From positions 1 to 29,710 of the forward strand of contig DATCCY010000075.1 of assembly GCA_036510975.1 (NCBI GenBank): 29,710 nucleotides of DNA, given 5' to 3'. A program made the translations under genes and the position numbers. This document shows positions 1-10,094 of this stretch, in pieces. This stretch comes from Longivirga sp036510975. GTDB lineage: Bacteria > Actinomycetota > Actinomycetes > S36-B12 > CAIYMF01. The notes under the pieces are model-generated. The model searched no databases, was not told the DNA's origin, and saw nothing but the letters and a program-made list of their open reading frames with translations. The number at the start of each line of letters is the position of its first letter. Position 1 is the first letter of the stretch.

Positions 1-1
1 C

Positions 2-1498
2 AAGGCGCTGCAGAAGAACCTCCCGGTGATCCTGCTCGTCAACAAGGTCGACCGTCCCGACGCCCGCATCGCGGAGATCGTCGACGAGACCTACGAGCTG
101 TTCTTCGACCTCGACGCCACCGAGGAGCAGATCAACTTCCCGATCGTCTACGCCTCTGCGAAGGCGGGTCGCGCCTCGATGAACCGTCCCGAGGACGGCG
201 GGATGCCGGACAGCGAGAACCTCGTGCCGCTGTTCAAGACGCTGCTCGAGACAGTCCCGGCGCCGTCGTACGACCCGGAGACGCCGCTCCAGGCGCACGT
301 CACGAACCTCGACTCCTCGCCGTACCTCGGCCGGCTCGCACTGTGCCGAGTGCACTCGGGCACCATCCGCAAGGGCCAGCAGGTCGCCTGGGCGCGCCAC
401 GACGGCACGATCGAGCGGGTCAAGGTCGTCGAGCTGCTCACCACCGTCGCTCTCGACCGAGTGCCCGCCGAGAGCGCCGGACCGGGCGAGATCGTCGCCA
501 TCGCAGGCATTCCCGAGATCACGATCGGCGAGACGCTCACCGACATCGACGACCCGCGCCCGCTCCCGCCCATCACCGTCGACGAGCCGTCCATCTCGAT
601 GACGATCGGCATCAACACCTCGCCGCTGGCGGGGCAGAGCGGCAAGAAGCTCACCGCGCGCCTGGTGAAGAACCGCCTCGACGCCGAGCTGGTCGGCAAC
701 GTCTCGATCCGCGTGCTGCCGACCGAGCGCCCGGACACCTGGGAGGTCCAGGGCCGCGGCGAGCTGCAGCTCGCGATCCTCGTGGAGATCATGCGCCGCG
801 AAGGCTTCGAGCTCACCGTCGGCAAGCCGCAGGTGGTCACGCGCATCGTCGACGGCAAGGTTCACGAGCCGATGGAGCACCTCACCATCGACATCCCCGA
901 GGACTACCTCGGCGTGGTCACCCAGCTCATGGCGCTGCGCAAGGGCCGGATGGAGCAGATGGTCAACCACGGCACCGGCTGGGTCCGCATGGAGTACGTC
1001 GTACCCGCGCGCGGCCTCATCGGCTTCCGCACCGAGTTCCTCACCGAGACCCGGGGAACCGGCCTGCTGCACCACGTCTTCCACAAGTACGAGCCGTGGC
1101 ACGGCGAGCTGCGCACCCGCCCGACCGGCTCGCTGGTCGCCGACCGCCGCGGCCCCACGACCGGCTTCGCGCTGGCCAACCTCCAGGAGCGCGGCACCCT
1201 GTTCGTCGGCCCGGGCACCGAGGTCTACGAGGGCATGGTCGTCGGCGAGAACTCGCGCTCGGACGACATGGACGTCAACCCGACCAAGGAGAAGAAGCTG
1301 ACCAACATGCGTCAGTCCTCGGGCGACATCCTGGTGCCGCTGATCCCGCACAAGCAGATGTCGATGGAGCAGGCCCTGGAGTTCTGCCGCGAGGACGAGT
1401 GCATGGAGGTCACGCCGGCCACCGTGCGCATCCGGAAGGTCAACCTCGACCAGACCGAGCGCGGCCGCGCGGCCTCCCGGGCCAAGAAGGGCAACTGA
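2..1498 (+). CDS. typA: Ribosome-associated GTPase TypA/BipA (3' part)
   Basis: This is the C-terminal ~498 codons of the translational GTPase TypA/BipA, a ribosome-binding EF-G relative linked to ribosome assembly and stress or cold adaptation. The reading frame is open from base 2, so the gene begins outside the window. The GTP-binding motifs G1-G3 and roughly 110-140 residues are missing, judged from the usual ~610-640 aa length. Visible are the G4 motif NKVDRPDAR and the G5 motif SAKAG. After these come the beta-barrel domain (LGRLALCRVHSGTIRKGQ), the EF-G domain III/V-like region (GRGELQLAILVEIMRREGFE), and the BipA-specific C-terminal domain with RGLIGFRTEFLTETRGTG and NMRQSSGDILVPL. 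The tail is basic (RAASRAKKGN). Identification rests on these family-typical motifs and is secure. The downstream importer starts 253 bp later and is probably separately transcribed. Confidence 0.97.
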   Translation, partial: KALQKNLPVILLVNKVDRPDARIAEIVDETYELFFDLDATEEQINFPIVYASAKAGRASMNRPEDGGMPDSENLVPLFKTLLETVPAPSYDPETPLQAHVTNLDSSPYLGRLALCRVHSGTIRKGQQVAWARHDGTIERVKVVELLTTVALDRVPAESAGPGEIVAIAGIPEITIGETLTDIDDPRPLPPITVDEPSISMTIGINTSPLAGQSGKKLTARLVKNRLDAELVGNVSIRVLPTERPDTWEVQGRGELQLAILVEIMRREGFELTVGKPQVVTRIVDGKVHEPMEHLTIDIPEDYLGVVTQLMALRKGRMEQMVNHGTGWVRMEYVVPARGLIGFRTEFLTETRGTGLLHHVFHKYEPWHGELRTRPTGSLVADRRGPTTGFALANLQERGTLFVGPGTEVYEGMVVGENSRSDDMDVNPTKEKKLTNMRQSSGDILVPLIPHKQMSMEQALEFCREDECMEVTPATVRIRKVNLDQTERGRAASRAKKGN

Positions 1499-1550
1499 GG
1501 GCAGGTCCGCTCGAGAGTCGGGCCCGTCACAGCCGTGTGGCGGCCATGTG

Positions 1551-1565
1551 TCGGGATCATCCCGA
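1551..1565 (+). terminator. Weak hairpin downstream of typA
   Basis: TCGGGA, a 3-nt loop, then TCCCGA forms a perfect 6-bp stem 53 nt after the typA stop. No U-tract follows, as is common in high-GC actinobacteria. It may be a weak intrinsic terminator or a 3'-end stabiliser. This is inference from sequence only. Confidence 0.3.
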
Positions 1566-1633
1566 TTCGACCCGTTGCGGTCACGATCCGATCACGGGGG
1601 TCGTCGGTGCTTTCCTGCCCCACATCGATGTCA

Positions 1634-1639
1634 TAGGTT
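1634..1639 (+). promoter_or_regulatory. Possible -10 element for the peptide importer operon
   Basis: The 253-bp gap between typA and the importer contains TAGGTT, which fits the actinobacterial -10 pattern TANNNT, about 113 nt before the permease ATG. A convincing -35 box is not visible. An imperfect hairpin (GACCGG at 1678-1683, CCGGTC at 1693-1698) lies in the predicted leader. The rest of the gap holds nothing I recognise. Confidence 0.25.
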
Positions 1640-1751
1640 TCGGGCGTCTCACCGACGGGGTGGAGGCCGGTCCGCGAGACCGGTCGTTCGGTCCGGTCGC
1701 TTGTGCACGAGGAATCTTCCGGCAATCGGACAGAAGGGCAGCAGGTCCTCC

Positions 1752-2765
1752 ATGACGGCACCCGTCGGTACCGAGCCCTTCGCCGCGCAGGACGTCGCGC
1801 CGGCGGCCATCGAGGGCCGCTCGCTGTCCGCGATCGCGTGGGGGCGGTTCAAGCGTGACAAGACCGCCATGGTGTCGCTCTACGTCCTCGTGTTCCTCCT
1901 GCTCTGCGCCCTGTTCGCGCCCCAGATCAGCTCCCTGCTCGGCCTCGACCCGTACGCACTGAACCCGGGTGCGATCGACCCGAACAACGGCGGTGTGCCC
2001 ATCGGGTGCGGCACGCCGGAGTCCGGCTTCTTCTGCGGGATCTCCTGGGCGCACCCGTTCGGGGTCGAGCCGGGCACCGGCCGCGACCTGTTCGCCCGCC
2101 TGCTCTACGGGCTGCGGATCTCGCTGTTCATCTCGCTGTCGGCGACCATCGTGACGGTCATGCTCGGGACGCTGTTCGGGGTCGTGTCCGGCTACCTCGG
2201 CGGACGCACCGACGCGGTCATCGGCCGGATCATGGACCTCATCCTGGCGTTCCCGTTCCTGCTGATCGTCCTGGCGCTGTCGGGCGTGTTCACCGACCGC
2301 CTGACCTCGATGGGCGTGCCCGAGGGCAACGCGTCGCGCATCACCTACCTGATCCTGGTCTTCAGCCTGTTCGGCTGGCCCTACCTCGCCCGCATCGTGC
2401 GCGGCCAGGTGCTCAGCCTCCGCGAGCGCGAGTTCGTCGAGGCGGCCGTCGCGATGGGCTCGGGCACGCGTCGGATCCTGTTCAAGGAGATCCTGCCCAA
2501 CCTCTGGGCCCCGATCATGATCTACGCGACCCTGACGCTGCCGACCTACATCGCCACCGAGGCGGTGCTGTCCTTCCTCGGCGTGGGTGTGCTCCCCCCG
2601 ACGCCGACGTTCGGCGCGATCCTCGCCGACTCGGTGACCTACATGAACCTCATCCCGTCCTACCTGCTCATCCCCGGCGTCCTGCTCGCCATCGTCGTCG
2701 TGACGTTCAACCTCATCGGCGACTCGGTGCGCGACGCGCTCGACCCTCGGGCCGGGCGGGCCTGA
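1752..2765 (+). CDS. Peptide ABC transporter permease (DppC/OppC-type)
   Basis: This is one of two membrane permeases of a Dpp/Opp-family importer for peptides or similar solutes in the cytoplasmic membrane. It is 337 aa long. The N-terminal cytoplasmic segment is followed by a first membrane helix at about residues 37-57. An extracytoplasmic loop (about 58-105) carries two cysteines near 86 and 95. The BPD_transp_1 core follows with about five helices. The EAA coupling loop (EFVEAAVAMGSGTRRILFKEIL, split here only for reading: EFVEAAVAMGSG then TRRILFKEIL) starts near residue 227. The C-terminus (NLIGDSVRDALDPR) is typical of DppC. I chose the ATG at 1752 because it begins just before conserved sequence. 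The frame is open further upstream, but that part reads as Arg/His-rich noncoding translation. It is first in an operon with the binding protein, second permease and two ATPases. Substrate is not determinable from sequence. Confidence 0.93.
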   Translation: MTAPVGTEPFAAQDVAPAAIEGRSLSAIAWGRFKRDKTAMVSLYVLVFLLLCALFAPQISSLLGLDPYALNPGAIDPNNGGVPIGCGTPESGFFCGISWAHPFGVEPGTGRDLFARLLYGLRISLFISLSATIVTVMLGTLFGVVSGYLGGRTDAVIGRIMDLILAFPFLLIVLALSGVFTDRLTSMGVPEGNASRITYLILVFSLFGWPYLARIVRGQVLSLREREFVEAAVAMGSGTRRILFKEILPNLWAPIMIYATLTLPTYIATEAVLSFLGVGVLPPTPTFGAILADSVTYMNLIPSYLLIPGVLLAIVVVTFNLIGDSVRDALDPRAGRA

Positions 2766-2839
2766 GGCCGCGATGAGCACCCCAGATTCCCGAACGGCCG
2801 GACCGGGGCGAACCCTCGGCAGCGCAGCTCGGGCGACAG

Positions 2840-2859
2840 GCCGGGGGAAGCACCCCGGC
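2840..2859 (+). promoter_or_regulatory. Hairpin immediately upstream of the binding-protein Shine-Dalgarno
   Basis: GCCGGGG (2840-2846), a 6-nt loop, then CCCCGGC (2853-2859) form a perfect 7-bp G/C stem. It ends 8 nt before the Shine-Dalgarno of the lipoprotein gene. It could protect the 5' end of a processed mRNA. With the 18-bp hairpin after the same gene it brackets the binding-protein coding region. Confidence 0.45.
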
Positions 2860-2867
2860 GGACAACC

Positions 2868-2874
2868 AGGAGGA
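2868..2874 (+). promoter_or_regulatory. Strong ribosome binding site that fixes the lipoprotein start
   Basis: AGGAGGA lies 6 nt before the ATG at 2881 and is the best Shine-Dalgarno in the window. It decides the start against an in-frame ATG at 2773, which would place 36 residues before the signal peptide. Confidence 0.85.
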
Positions 2875-2880
2875 ATCCAC

Positions 2881-4626
2881 ATGGGCAGGACCAGGTCGGG
2901 CGTGCGCGCCGCCGTGGTCGTCTCCGTCGGAGCGCTCGCGCTCGCGGCGTGCGGCGGAGGCAGCAGCAGCAGCTCCAGCTCTTCGGGTGGTTCGCCCACC
3001 AAGGGTGGCACCATCTACAACCTCGACCACAACGAGGAGTACACGAACGTCGACCCGCAGCGGGCCTACACGGGCGAAGACCTGGCGTTCTTCAGCGCCA
3101 CGATCTTCCGCACCCTGGTCGCGTTCAAGTACTCGTCGGACACCAAGGAGGCCACGACCCTGGTGCCCGACATGGCCACCGACCTCGGTACGCCGACCGA
3201 TGGCGCCAAGACGTGGGCCTTCACCCTGCGCGACGGCATCACGTTCGAAACCGGCGCCCCGGTGACGTGCGCCGACATCAAGTACGGCGTGTCCCGCACG
3301 TTCGCCACCGACGTCATCAACCAGGGTCCGACCTACGCGATCCAGTTCCTCGACATCCCGACCAACAAGGACGGCAGCTCGGCCTACGCCGGTCCCTACA
3401 AGAAGACCGGCCAGGACCTGTTCGACAAGGCCGTCACGTGCTCGGCCGACGGCAAGACGATCACGTTCCACCTCAACAAGCCGGTGCCCGACTTCAACTA
3501 CGCGACGACGCTCACGGCGTTCTCGCCGGTGCCGCAGGCCTCGGACACGGCTGCGAAGTACGACGACCACCCCGTCGCGTCGGGTCCCTACAAGATCCAG
3601 ACCTACACCAAGGGCAAGGGCGGCAAGATGCTGCTCGTCCGCAACGACAAGTGGACGCAGGCCAGCGACCCCTACCGCACGGCCCTGCCGGACCAGTGGG
3701 AGACCGACTTCGGTCTGGACAACGCGATCATCGACCAGCGCATGATCCAGAACTCGGGCAACGACCAGATGGCCATCACGTCCACCAACGTGCAGCCCGC
3801 GAGCCTGCCGGTCGTGTTCGGCGATCCCAAGTTCGCACCGCGCGCGGTGAACGACCTGACGATCTACGCCAACTACCTCGGGATCGACACCCAGAAGGTC
3901 ACGAACGAGAAGATCCGCCAGGCCATCGGCGTGGCGCTCAACCGTGACGCGATGCGCACGTCCCAGGGCGGCAAGTACACCGGTGACTTCTCCGACGGCG
4001 TCATCCCGCCCAGCGAGGGTGCCGACTACGCCCCGTCCGGCCTCTGGGACACCCTGCTGGGCCAGAAGGTGCCGACCACGGGTGACCCCGCGTTCGCCAA
4101 GCAGCTGATCACGCAGTCCGGCGTCGCGGCGCCGACCCTGACCTACGACTACCCGAACAGCGCCACGTACGCGAAGACGGCCGCGATCGTCCAGCAGTCG
4201 CTGGAGGCCGCGGGCTTCACCGTGAAGCTCAACCCGATCGAGTCCGGCCAGTTCTACACGATCGCGTTCGACCCCAAGAAGGCGCACGAGCTCATGGGTG
4301 AGCTGGGCTGGGGCCAGGACTGGCCGAACGCCTCCACGATCATCCCGCAGCTCTTCGCCACCTCCGGCGGCTGGAACCTGTCGCGCTACAGCAACAAGGA
4401 GTTCGACGCCCTGTCGGCCGCGGCCCAGATCGAGACCGACCGCGCCAAGCAGGCGACCGACTGGCAGAACCTGAACAAGATGGCGATGCAGACCATGGCC
4501 GTGGTCCCGACCTGGACCGTTCGCCATCAGCGGCTGTCCGGTTCCAAGGTCGGCGGCACGTACGCTCCCAAGCTGTGGGCCCCCTACAGCTCGTGGCCGT
4601 ACGCGGTGCTCTACGTCAAGCAGTGA
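2881..4626 (+). CDS. Peptide-binding lipoprotein of the ABC importer (SBP_bac_5 family)
   Basis: This is the 581-aa extracytoplasmic solute-binding protein that delivers substrate to the adjacent permeases. A lipoprotein signal peptide is clear: basic MGRTRSGVR, a hydrophobic stretch, then lipobox LAAC with the lipidated Cys near residue 24. A Gly/Ser-only linker follows. The mature part matches family 5 binding proteins: GGTIYNLD, NVDPQRAYTGED, WAFTLRDGITFETGAPV, and GPYKIQTYTKGKGGKMLLVRN, with an NEKIRQAIGVALNRDA segment in the second lobe. It sits between the two permease genes, and strong hairpins flank it on both sides. That arrangement suggests it is made in excess over the permeases (inference). 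Family-5 proteins bind di- or oligopeptides, nickel or sugars. Peptides are the best guess here, without proof. Confidence 0.94.
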   Translation: MGRTRSGVRAAVVVSVGALALAACGGGSSSSSSSSGGSPTKGGTIYNLDHNEEYTNVDPQRAYTGEDLAFFSATIFRTLVAFKYSSDTKEATTLVPDMATDLGTPTDGAKTWAFTLRDGITFETGAPVTCADIKYGVSRTFATDVINQGPTYAIQFLDIPTNKDGSSAYAGPYKKTGQDLFDKAVTCSADGKTITFHLNKPVPDFNYATTLTAFSPVPQASDTAAKYDDHPVASGPYKIQTYTKGKGGKMLLVRNDKWTQASDPYRTALPDQWETDFGLDNAIIDQRMIQNSGNDQMAITSTNVQPASLPVVFGDPKFAPRAVNDLTIYANYLGIDTQKVTNEKIRQAIGVALNRDAMRTSQGGKYTGDFSDGVIPPSEGADYAPSGLWDTLLGQKVPTTGDPAFAKQLITQSGVAAPTLTYDYPNSATYAKTAAIVQQSLEAAGFTVKLNPIESGQFYTIAFDPKKAHELMGELGWGQDWPNASTIIPQLFATSGGWNLSRYSNKEFDALSAAAQIETDRAKQATDWQNLNKMAMQTMAVVPTWTVRHQRLSGSKVGGTYAPKLWAPYSSWPYAVLYVKQ

Positions 4627-4632
4627 CCTGAG

Positions 4633-4671
4633 GGTCCGGGGACGGAGTGGCTGCCACTCCGTCCCCGGACC
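4633..4671 (+). terminator. Perfect 18-bp hairpin after the binding-protein gene
   Basis: Bases 4633-4650 are exactly complementary to 4654-4671, leaving a 3-nt loop. The stem starts 6 nt after the binding-protein stop. There is no U-tract. It is probably a partial (attenuating) terminator or an mRNA 3' stabiliser that separates binding-protein expression from the permease and ATPase genes downstream. Confidence 0.75.
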
Positions 4672-4721
4672 ACGTCCGTCGCTCGACCACGCTCCTCCGC
4701 CCCGGCCGCACCGCGGCGTGG

Positions 4722-4743
4722 CACACTCGACCGACATGGAAGG
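4722..4743 (+). promoter_or_regulatory. Possible internal promoter and RBS for the second half of the importer operon
   Basis: After the 18-bp hairpin, CACACT (4722-4727) could act as a degenerate -10 element. GGAAGG (4738-4743) is a plausible Shine-Dalgarno 9 nt before the GTG at 4753. The -10 is weak and unverified; the RBS is more credible. Confidence 0.3.
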
Positions 4744-4752
4744 CATGCACCC

Positions 4753-5738
4753 GTGACCGGGTACGTCGTACGGCGCCTCATCAGCATGCTGCTGATGCTG
4801 CTGCTGCTGACCCTGGTCGTGTTCCTGCTCTTCAGCGTGCTCCCGGGCGACCCGGCCCGGCTCACGTGCGGCAAGGCATGCTCCCCCTCGATCATCGAGG
4901 CCAACCGGCACAAGCTGGGCCTCGACCTCCCCGTGTGGCAGCAGTACTGGGAGTTCCTCAAGGGGATCTTCGTCGGACGCACCTACGGGTCGGGCACCGC
5001 CACCTTCAACTGCGACGCGCCGTGCCTGGGATACTCGTTCAAGCGCAACGAGGACGTGACCTCGATCCTCAAGACCGCCTTCCCGCCGACCTTCTGGCTG
5101 GCGGTCGGAGCCTTCATCCTCTGGATCGTCACCGGCGTCACCCTGGGCATCTTCGCCGCGCTGCGCCGCGGCAAGTGGCAGGACAAGACGATCATGGGCA
5201 TCGCGCTCGTGGGCTACTCGCTGCCCTCGTTCTTCATCGGCCTGCTCCTGCTCTTCACTGTCGTCCTCAAGTGGCAGCTGCTGCCCTACCCCAACTACGT
5301 CTCACCGTTCCAGGACCCCTACGCGTTCTTCACCTCGATGATCCTGCCGTGGATCGTGCTGGCCATCCTCTATGCGGCGTTCTACATGCGCCTCACCCGC
5401 AACCAGATGCTCGACACCCTCGGTGAGGACTACATCCGCACGGCCCGGGCCAAGGGACTTCCGGAGCGGGTCGTGATCCGCAAGCACGGCCTGCGCGCCG
5501 GCCTCACGCCGATCGTGACCGCGGCCGGGCTCGACCTCGCCGGGCTGCTCGGCGGCGCCATCATCACCGAGAGCATCTTCAACCTGCCGGGTCTCGGCGC
5601 CCTCGCCGTCGACTCGGTGACCGACTCCGACCTGCCGGTGATCGTGGGCATCACGCTCGTCACCGCGACGTTCATCATCGTGGCCAACCTCATCGTCGAC
5701 CTGTTGTACGCCGTCATCGACCCGCGGGTGAGGCTGGT

Positions 5739-5742
<4 letters not shown>
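4753..5742 (+). CDS. Peptide ABC transporter permease (DppB/OppB-type)
   Basis: This is the second permease of the importer, 329 aa, starting at a GTG preceded by GGAAGG. It opens MTGYVVRRLISMLL, the usual DppB N-terminus, with the first helix at about residues 9-31. The long extracytoplasmic loop (about 32-112) holds four cysteines in two pairs, CGKAC (39/43) and CDAPC (87/91), probably disulfide-bonded. Helices follow around 113-135 and 150-180, with more to the C-terminus. The EAA loop (RTARAKGLPERVVIRKHGLR, near residues 226-245) is the contact to the ATPases. The end LLYAVIDPRVRLV is typical of the family. It overlaps the next gene by ATGA, which implies translational coupling. The role is well supported, the substrate is not. 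Confidence 0.94.
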
Positions 5743-6796
<1,054 letters not shown>

Positions 6797-6800
<4 letters not shown>

Positions 6801-7957
6801 CCGCCGCGAACGCGGGCGCCGGGCCCGTCCTGCGGGTCACCGGGCTCCAGCAGTACTTCCCGATCACGTCGGGCGCGATCCGTAAGAAGCTCGTGGGCCA
6901 GGTGAAGGCCGTCGACGGCATCGACCTCGAGGTCGCGGCCGGCGAGACGCTGGGGCTGGTAGGTGAGTCGGGCTGCGGCAAGTCGACCGCGGCACGCGCG
7001 ATGCTGCGGCTGCTCGCGCCCACCGGGGGCACGGTCGAGCTCGCCGGGACCGACATCACGAAGTTCACCCGCAAGCAGCTCGTGCCGTTCCGGCGCGAGG
7101 CGCAGATGATCTTCCAGGACCCCTACAACTCGCTGAACCCGCGGCACACGGTCGGCACGATCATCTCCGCGCCGTTCAAGGTGCAGAAGGTCGAGCCTGC
7201 GGGCGGCGTCAAGGCCGAGGTGCAGGCGCTCATGGAGCGGGTCGGTCTCAACCCCGAGCACTACAACCGCTTCCCCAACGAGTTCTCCGGCGGCCAGCGC
7301 CAGCGCATCGGCATCGCCCGCGCGATCGCGCTTCGGCCGAAGCTCATCGTCTGCGACGAGCCGGTCTCGGCGCTCGACGTGTCCATCCAGGCGCAGGTGA
7401 TCAACCTGCTCGAGGACATCCAGGACGAGTTCGGCGTCGCCTACATCTTCGTGGCGCACGACCTCTCGGTCGTCCGCCACATCTCCGACCGGGTGGCGGT
7501 GATGTACCTCGGTCACATCATGGAGCTCACCGATCGCGACACCCTCTACGAGCGCCCGCTGCACCCGTACACACATGCCCTGATGTCCGCCGTGCCGGTG
7601 CCGGACCCCGACGTCGCGGGCAAGCGTCAGCGCATCCTGCTGCAGGGCGACCTCCCGAGTCCGATCAACCCGCCCTCCGGCTGCGTGTTCAACACCCGCT
7701 GCTGGAAGGCCCAGGACCAGTGCCGAGTCGAGAAGCCCGTGCTGCGCGAGCTGCAGCCCGGTCACCAGGTGGCCTGCCACTTCCCGGTGGAGAAGGTCGA
7801 CGGCACCATCGTCGGGCCGATGCCCGACAGCGTGGCTCCGGTCCTGCCCGACGACATCGAGCGCGCGACGCCGATCGGCACGTCGAAGGAGCTCGGCGCG
7901 GGCATCTACAGCCAGAACGTGGAGCCCCACCACACGGACTACCTCGAGGACCGCTAG
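6797..7957 (+). CDS. Peptide ABC transporter ATP-binding protein (DppF/OppF-type)
   Basis: This is the second ATPase of the importer, 386 aa. It has the DppF-type N-terminus (LQQYFPITSGAIRKKLVGQ), Walker A GESGCGKST (residues 56-64), Q-loop IFQDPYNSLNPR, signature FSGGQRQRIGIARA (about 162), Walker B LIVCDEPVSALD, and H-loop VAHDLSVVRHISD. The C-terminal domain again has clustered Cys (GCVFNTRC, QCRVE, VACHFP). The last ~60 residues, ending NVEPHHTDYLEDR, extend beyond the common core. It is the final gene of the importer operon. Only 39 bp separate its stop from the stop of the convergent S9 peptidase. Confidence 0.95.
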
Positions 7958-7996
7958 GTCCTGCTCGGCCGTCGTGTGCCGGCTCGTCGTCCGGCG

Positions 7997-10087
7997 TCAG
8001 GCGCCGAGCGACCGTCGCAGGAAGTCGAGCTCGAGCAGCAGCTTGTTCTCGGCGACCTCCGCCTGCGGAGTCATGTGCGTGACGCCGGACAGGGGCAGCA
8101 GCGCGTGCGGACGCCCCGCGACGATCAGGGCGCCGGACAGGCGCAGCCCGTGCGCCACGACGACGTTGTCGTCGGTGAGCCCGTGGATGATCAGCAGCGG
8201 GCGCGACAGCGACGCCGCGAGCGCCGGCAGCGAGCAGGCGTCGTACGGCGCCGGGTCGGCGGCCGGGTCGCCGAGGTAGCGCTCGGTGTAGGCCGTGTCG
8301 TAGAGCCGCCACTCGGTCACCGGGGCGCCGGCGACGGCCGCGTGGAAGACGTCGGGTCGTCGCAGCACCGCGAGGGCGGCGAGGTAGCCGCCGAAGGACC
8401 AGCCGCGGATGCCGACCCGGTCGGTGTCCACGTCGTCGGGCCACGCCTGCGCGACGGCTGCCAGCGCCGCGACCTGGTCGTCGAGCACCGGCGTGGCCAG
8501 GTCGCGCAGGACCGCCCGGTCCCAGGCGGGCCCGCGCCCGGGAGTGCCACGGCCGTCGGCCACCACGACGCAGAAGCCCTGGTCGGCGATCCACTGGTCC
8601 TCTCCGAAGGAGCCTGCCGACGCAGTGACCTCCTGGTGGTGCGGTCCGCCGTACGGGCTCATGACGACCGGGAGCCGGCGCGAGCCCGGCAGGTGATGGC
8701 TCGGGAACAGCACCGCGGTCCGCAACCGCGACGGCCCGGCCTCGAGCACCGTCACACGCGGTGTGACCACCGGGCGTTCGGCGTACGAGGTCAGCGCGTG
8801 CTCGACGCCGCCGGCGCTCAACCTGTAGCTCACCGCCGTGGTCTCGATGTCGCGCGAGACCAGCAGCTCCGTGCCTCCCGCCGACCGCGCCTGGTTCCAG
8901 CCGCCCTGCGGACCGACAGCCGTCGTCGCGCCGTCCCACGAGACCCGCACGATGCAGGAGTCCAGGGGGTCCGGGGCCGTGGCCACGAGCACGCCGTCGT
9001 CGCCGGCGTCGATCACGGCGCGCACCTGGAGCCCGGGCGGGGTCAGCCACCCGTCGCCGAGGTGGAGCCGGTAGGTGTCCGTCGTCCGGTCGGCGCGCAG
9101 GGTCAGCAGCCGTCCGTCCGGCGCCCAACGGGTGGCGCCGTGCCAGGCGTCGACCCATGCGTCGTCGTGGACGCGCGCCACCTCGCGCGTGGCGCCGTCG
9201 CGCACGTCGACGGCGAGGACCACCTGCTCGCTCTGGTCCCGCGTCATCACCACGAGCAGCGGCTCGCCGTGCCTCGACCACGACACGTCGACCAGGTAGG
9301 GATACGTCGCCGAGTCCCACGGGACCGGCGTGACGGTTCCGTCGAGTCGCGCGATCTCCAGCGACACCAGGGCGTTCGCCGTCCCGGCGGCCGGGTACCG
9401 GTGCGCGCGGGGTGCGCGCTCGGGGTGCACCGGGTCGGTGATCCACCACTGCGCCACGGGGCTCTCGTCGACCCGCTCGAGGAGCAGCGCGTCGGATGCC
9501 GGGGACCACCAGAATCCGGTCTGGCGGTCGAGCTCCTCGGCCGCGATGAAGTCAACGAGACCGCAGGTCTCGAGGCCGTGCGTCGGCTCGGCCAGGACGC
9601 GGTCGCCGGTGCCGGCGACCGAGACCACCCGCAGCCCCCGACCCGAGACGTAGGCCACGTGCGCGCCGTCGGGGGAGACCCGCGGGTCGATGACGGGTCC
9701 CGGGACGTCGAGCGCGTGCACCGACGCGGCGCCGGTGAGCGCCACGGCGTAGAGGCCGCCGGACAGGGCGAAGGCAGCCACCGTGACGGCGCCGTCCGTG
9801 GAGTAGCCCACGATACCGCTGCCGCCCTCGCGCATCCGCTCGCGCCGGGCGAGCTCGGCGGGGGAAAGCTCCTCCGGTCCGTCGTGCAGCGTCGTCGGGT
9901 CGGCGAGCAGCGTCTCCTGACCCGTCGCGGCGTCGACCTCCCAGAGCCTCCCGACCCGGTCGGTGCCGGAGGCGGAGCGCACGAACACCACGCGGGCGCC
10001 GTCGGGCGAGATCGTGAAGCCGCGGGGTGCACCGGCGGTGAAACGCTGGGTGCGGGCCGACTGCCGGGGGAAGGATTCCTGCGCCAT
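7997..10087 (-). CDS. S9 family peptidase (DPP IV-like prolyl oligopeptidase)
   Basis: This is a 696-aa serine peptidase of the prolyl oligopeptidase clan, likely cytoplasmic because no signal peptide is seen. The N-terminal ~430 residues form the DPP-IV-type beta-propeller (repeats such as GFTISPDGARVVFV and PRVSPDGAHVAYVSG). The alpha/beta-hydrolase domain has the nucleophile elbow GWSFGGY with Ser at residue 564, an acid segment HGLTDDNV, and a C-terminal His in SGVTHMT. YGGPHHQEV is the usual oxyanion region. I start at the ATG at 10085-10087. An upstream extension in frame is Arg/Pro-rich and overlaps the mshB promoter. CAGACT lies 7 nt before the ATG and there is no Shine-Dalgarno, so translation may be leaderless. 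The role is probably cleavage of short peptides, possibly those imported by the neighbouring ABC system (inference). Confidence 0.93.
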   Translation of the reverse strand: MAQESFPRQSARTQRFTAGAPRGFTISPDGARVVFVRSASGTDRVGRLWEVDAATGQETLLADPTTLHDGPEELSPAELARRERMREGGSGIVGYSTDGAVTVAAFALSGGLYAVALTGAASVHALDVPGPVIDPRVSPDGAHVAYVSGRGLRVVSVAGTGDRVLAEPTHGLETCGLVDFIAAEELDRQTGFWWSPASDALLLERVDESPVAQWWITDPVHPERAPRAHRYPAAGTANALVSLEIARLDGTVTPVPWDSATYPYLVDVSWSRHGEPLLVVMTRDQSEQVVLAVDVRDGATREVARVHDDAWVDAWHGATRWAPDGRLLTLRADRTTDTYRLHLGDGWLTPPGLQVRAVIDAGDDGVLVATAPDPLDSCIVRVSWDGATTAVGPQGGWNQARSAGGTELLVSRDIETTAVSYRLSAGGVEHALTSYAERPVVTPRVTVLEAGPSRLRTAVLFPSHHLPGSRRLPVVMSPYGGPHHQEVTASAGSFGEDQWIADQGFCVVVADGRGTPGRGPAWDRAVLRDLATPVLDDQVAALAAVAQAWPDDVDTDRVGIRGWSFGGYLAALAVLRRPDVFHAAVAGAPVTEWRLYDTAYTERYLGDPAADPAPYDACSLPALAASLSRPLLIIHGLTDDNVVVAHGLRLSGALIVAGRPHALLPLSGVTHMTPQAEVAENKLLLELDFLRRSLGA

Positions 10088-10094
10088 GCCGCGG

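Noticed and set aside
1548..1751. Upstream extension of the permease C frame
   Set aside because: The extension is Arg/His/Ser-rich and unlike DppC N-termini; the ATG at 1752 gives a normal length.
2965..2987. AGC/TCC serine repeat as a microsatellite of interest
   Set aside because: It encodes the Gly/Ser linker that usually follows the lipobox in actinobacterial binding proteins.
2713..4911. Long minus-strand open frame opposite the binding-protein gene
   Set aside because: It has low-complexity Arg/Val/Gly/Asp composition without motifs and lies opposite a gene with a lipobox, strong RBS and family signatures.
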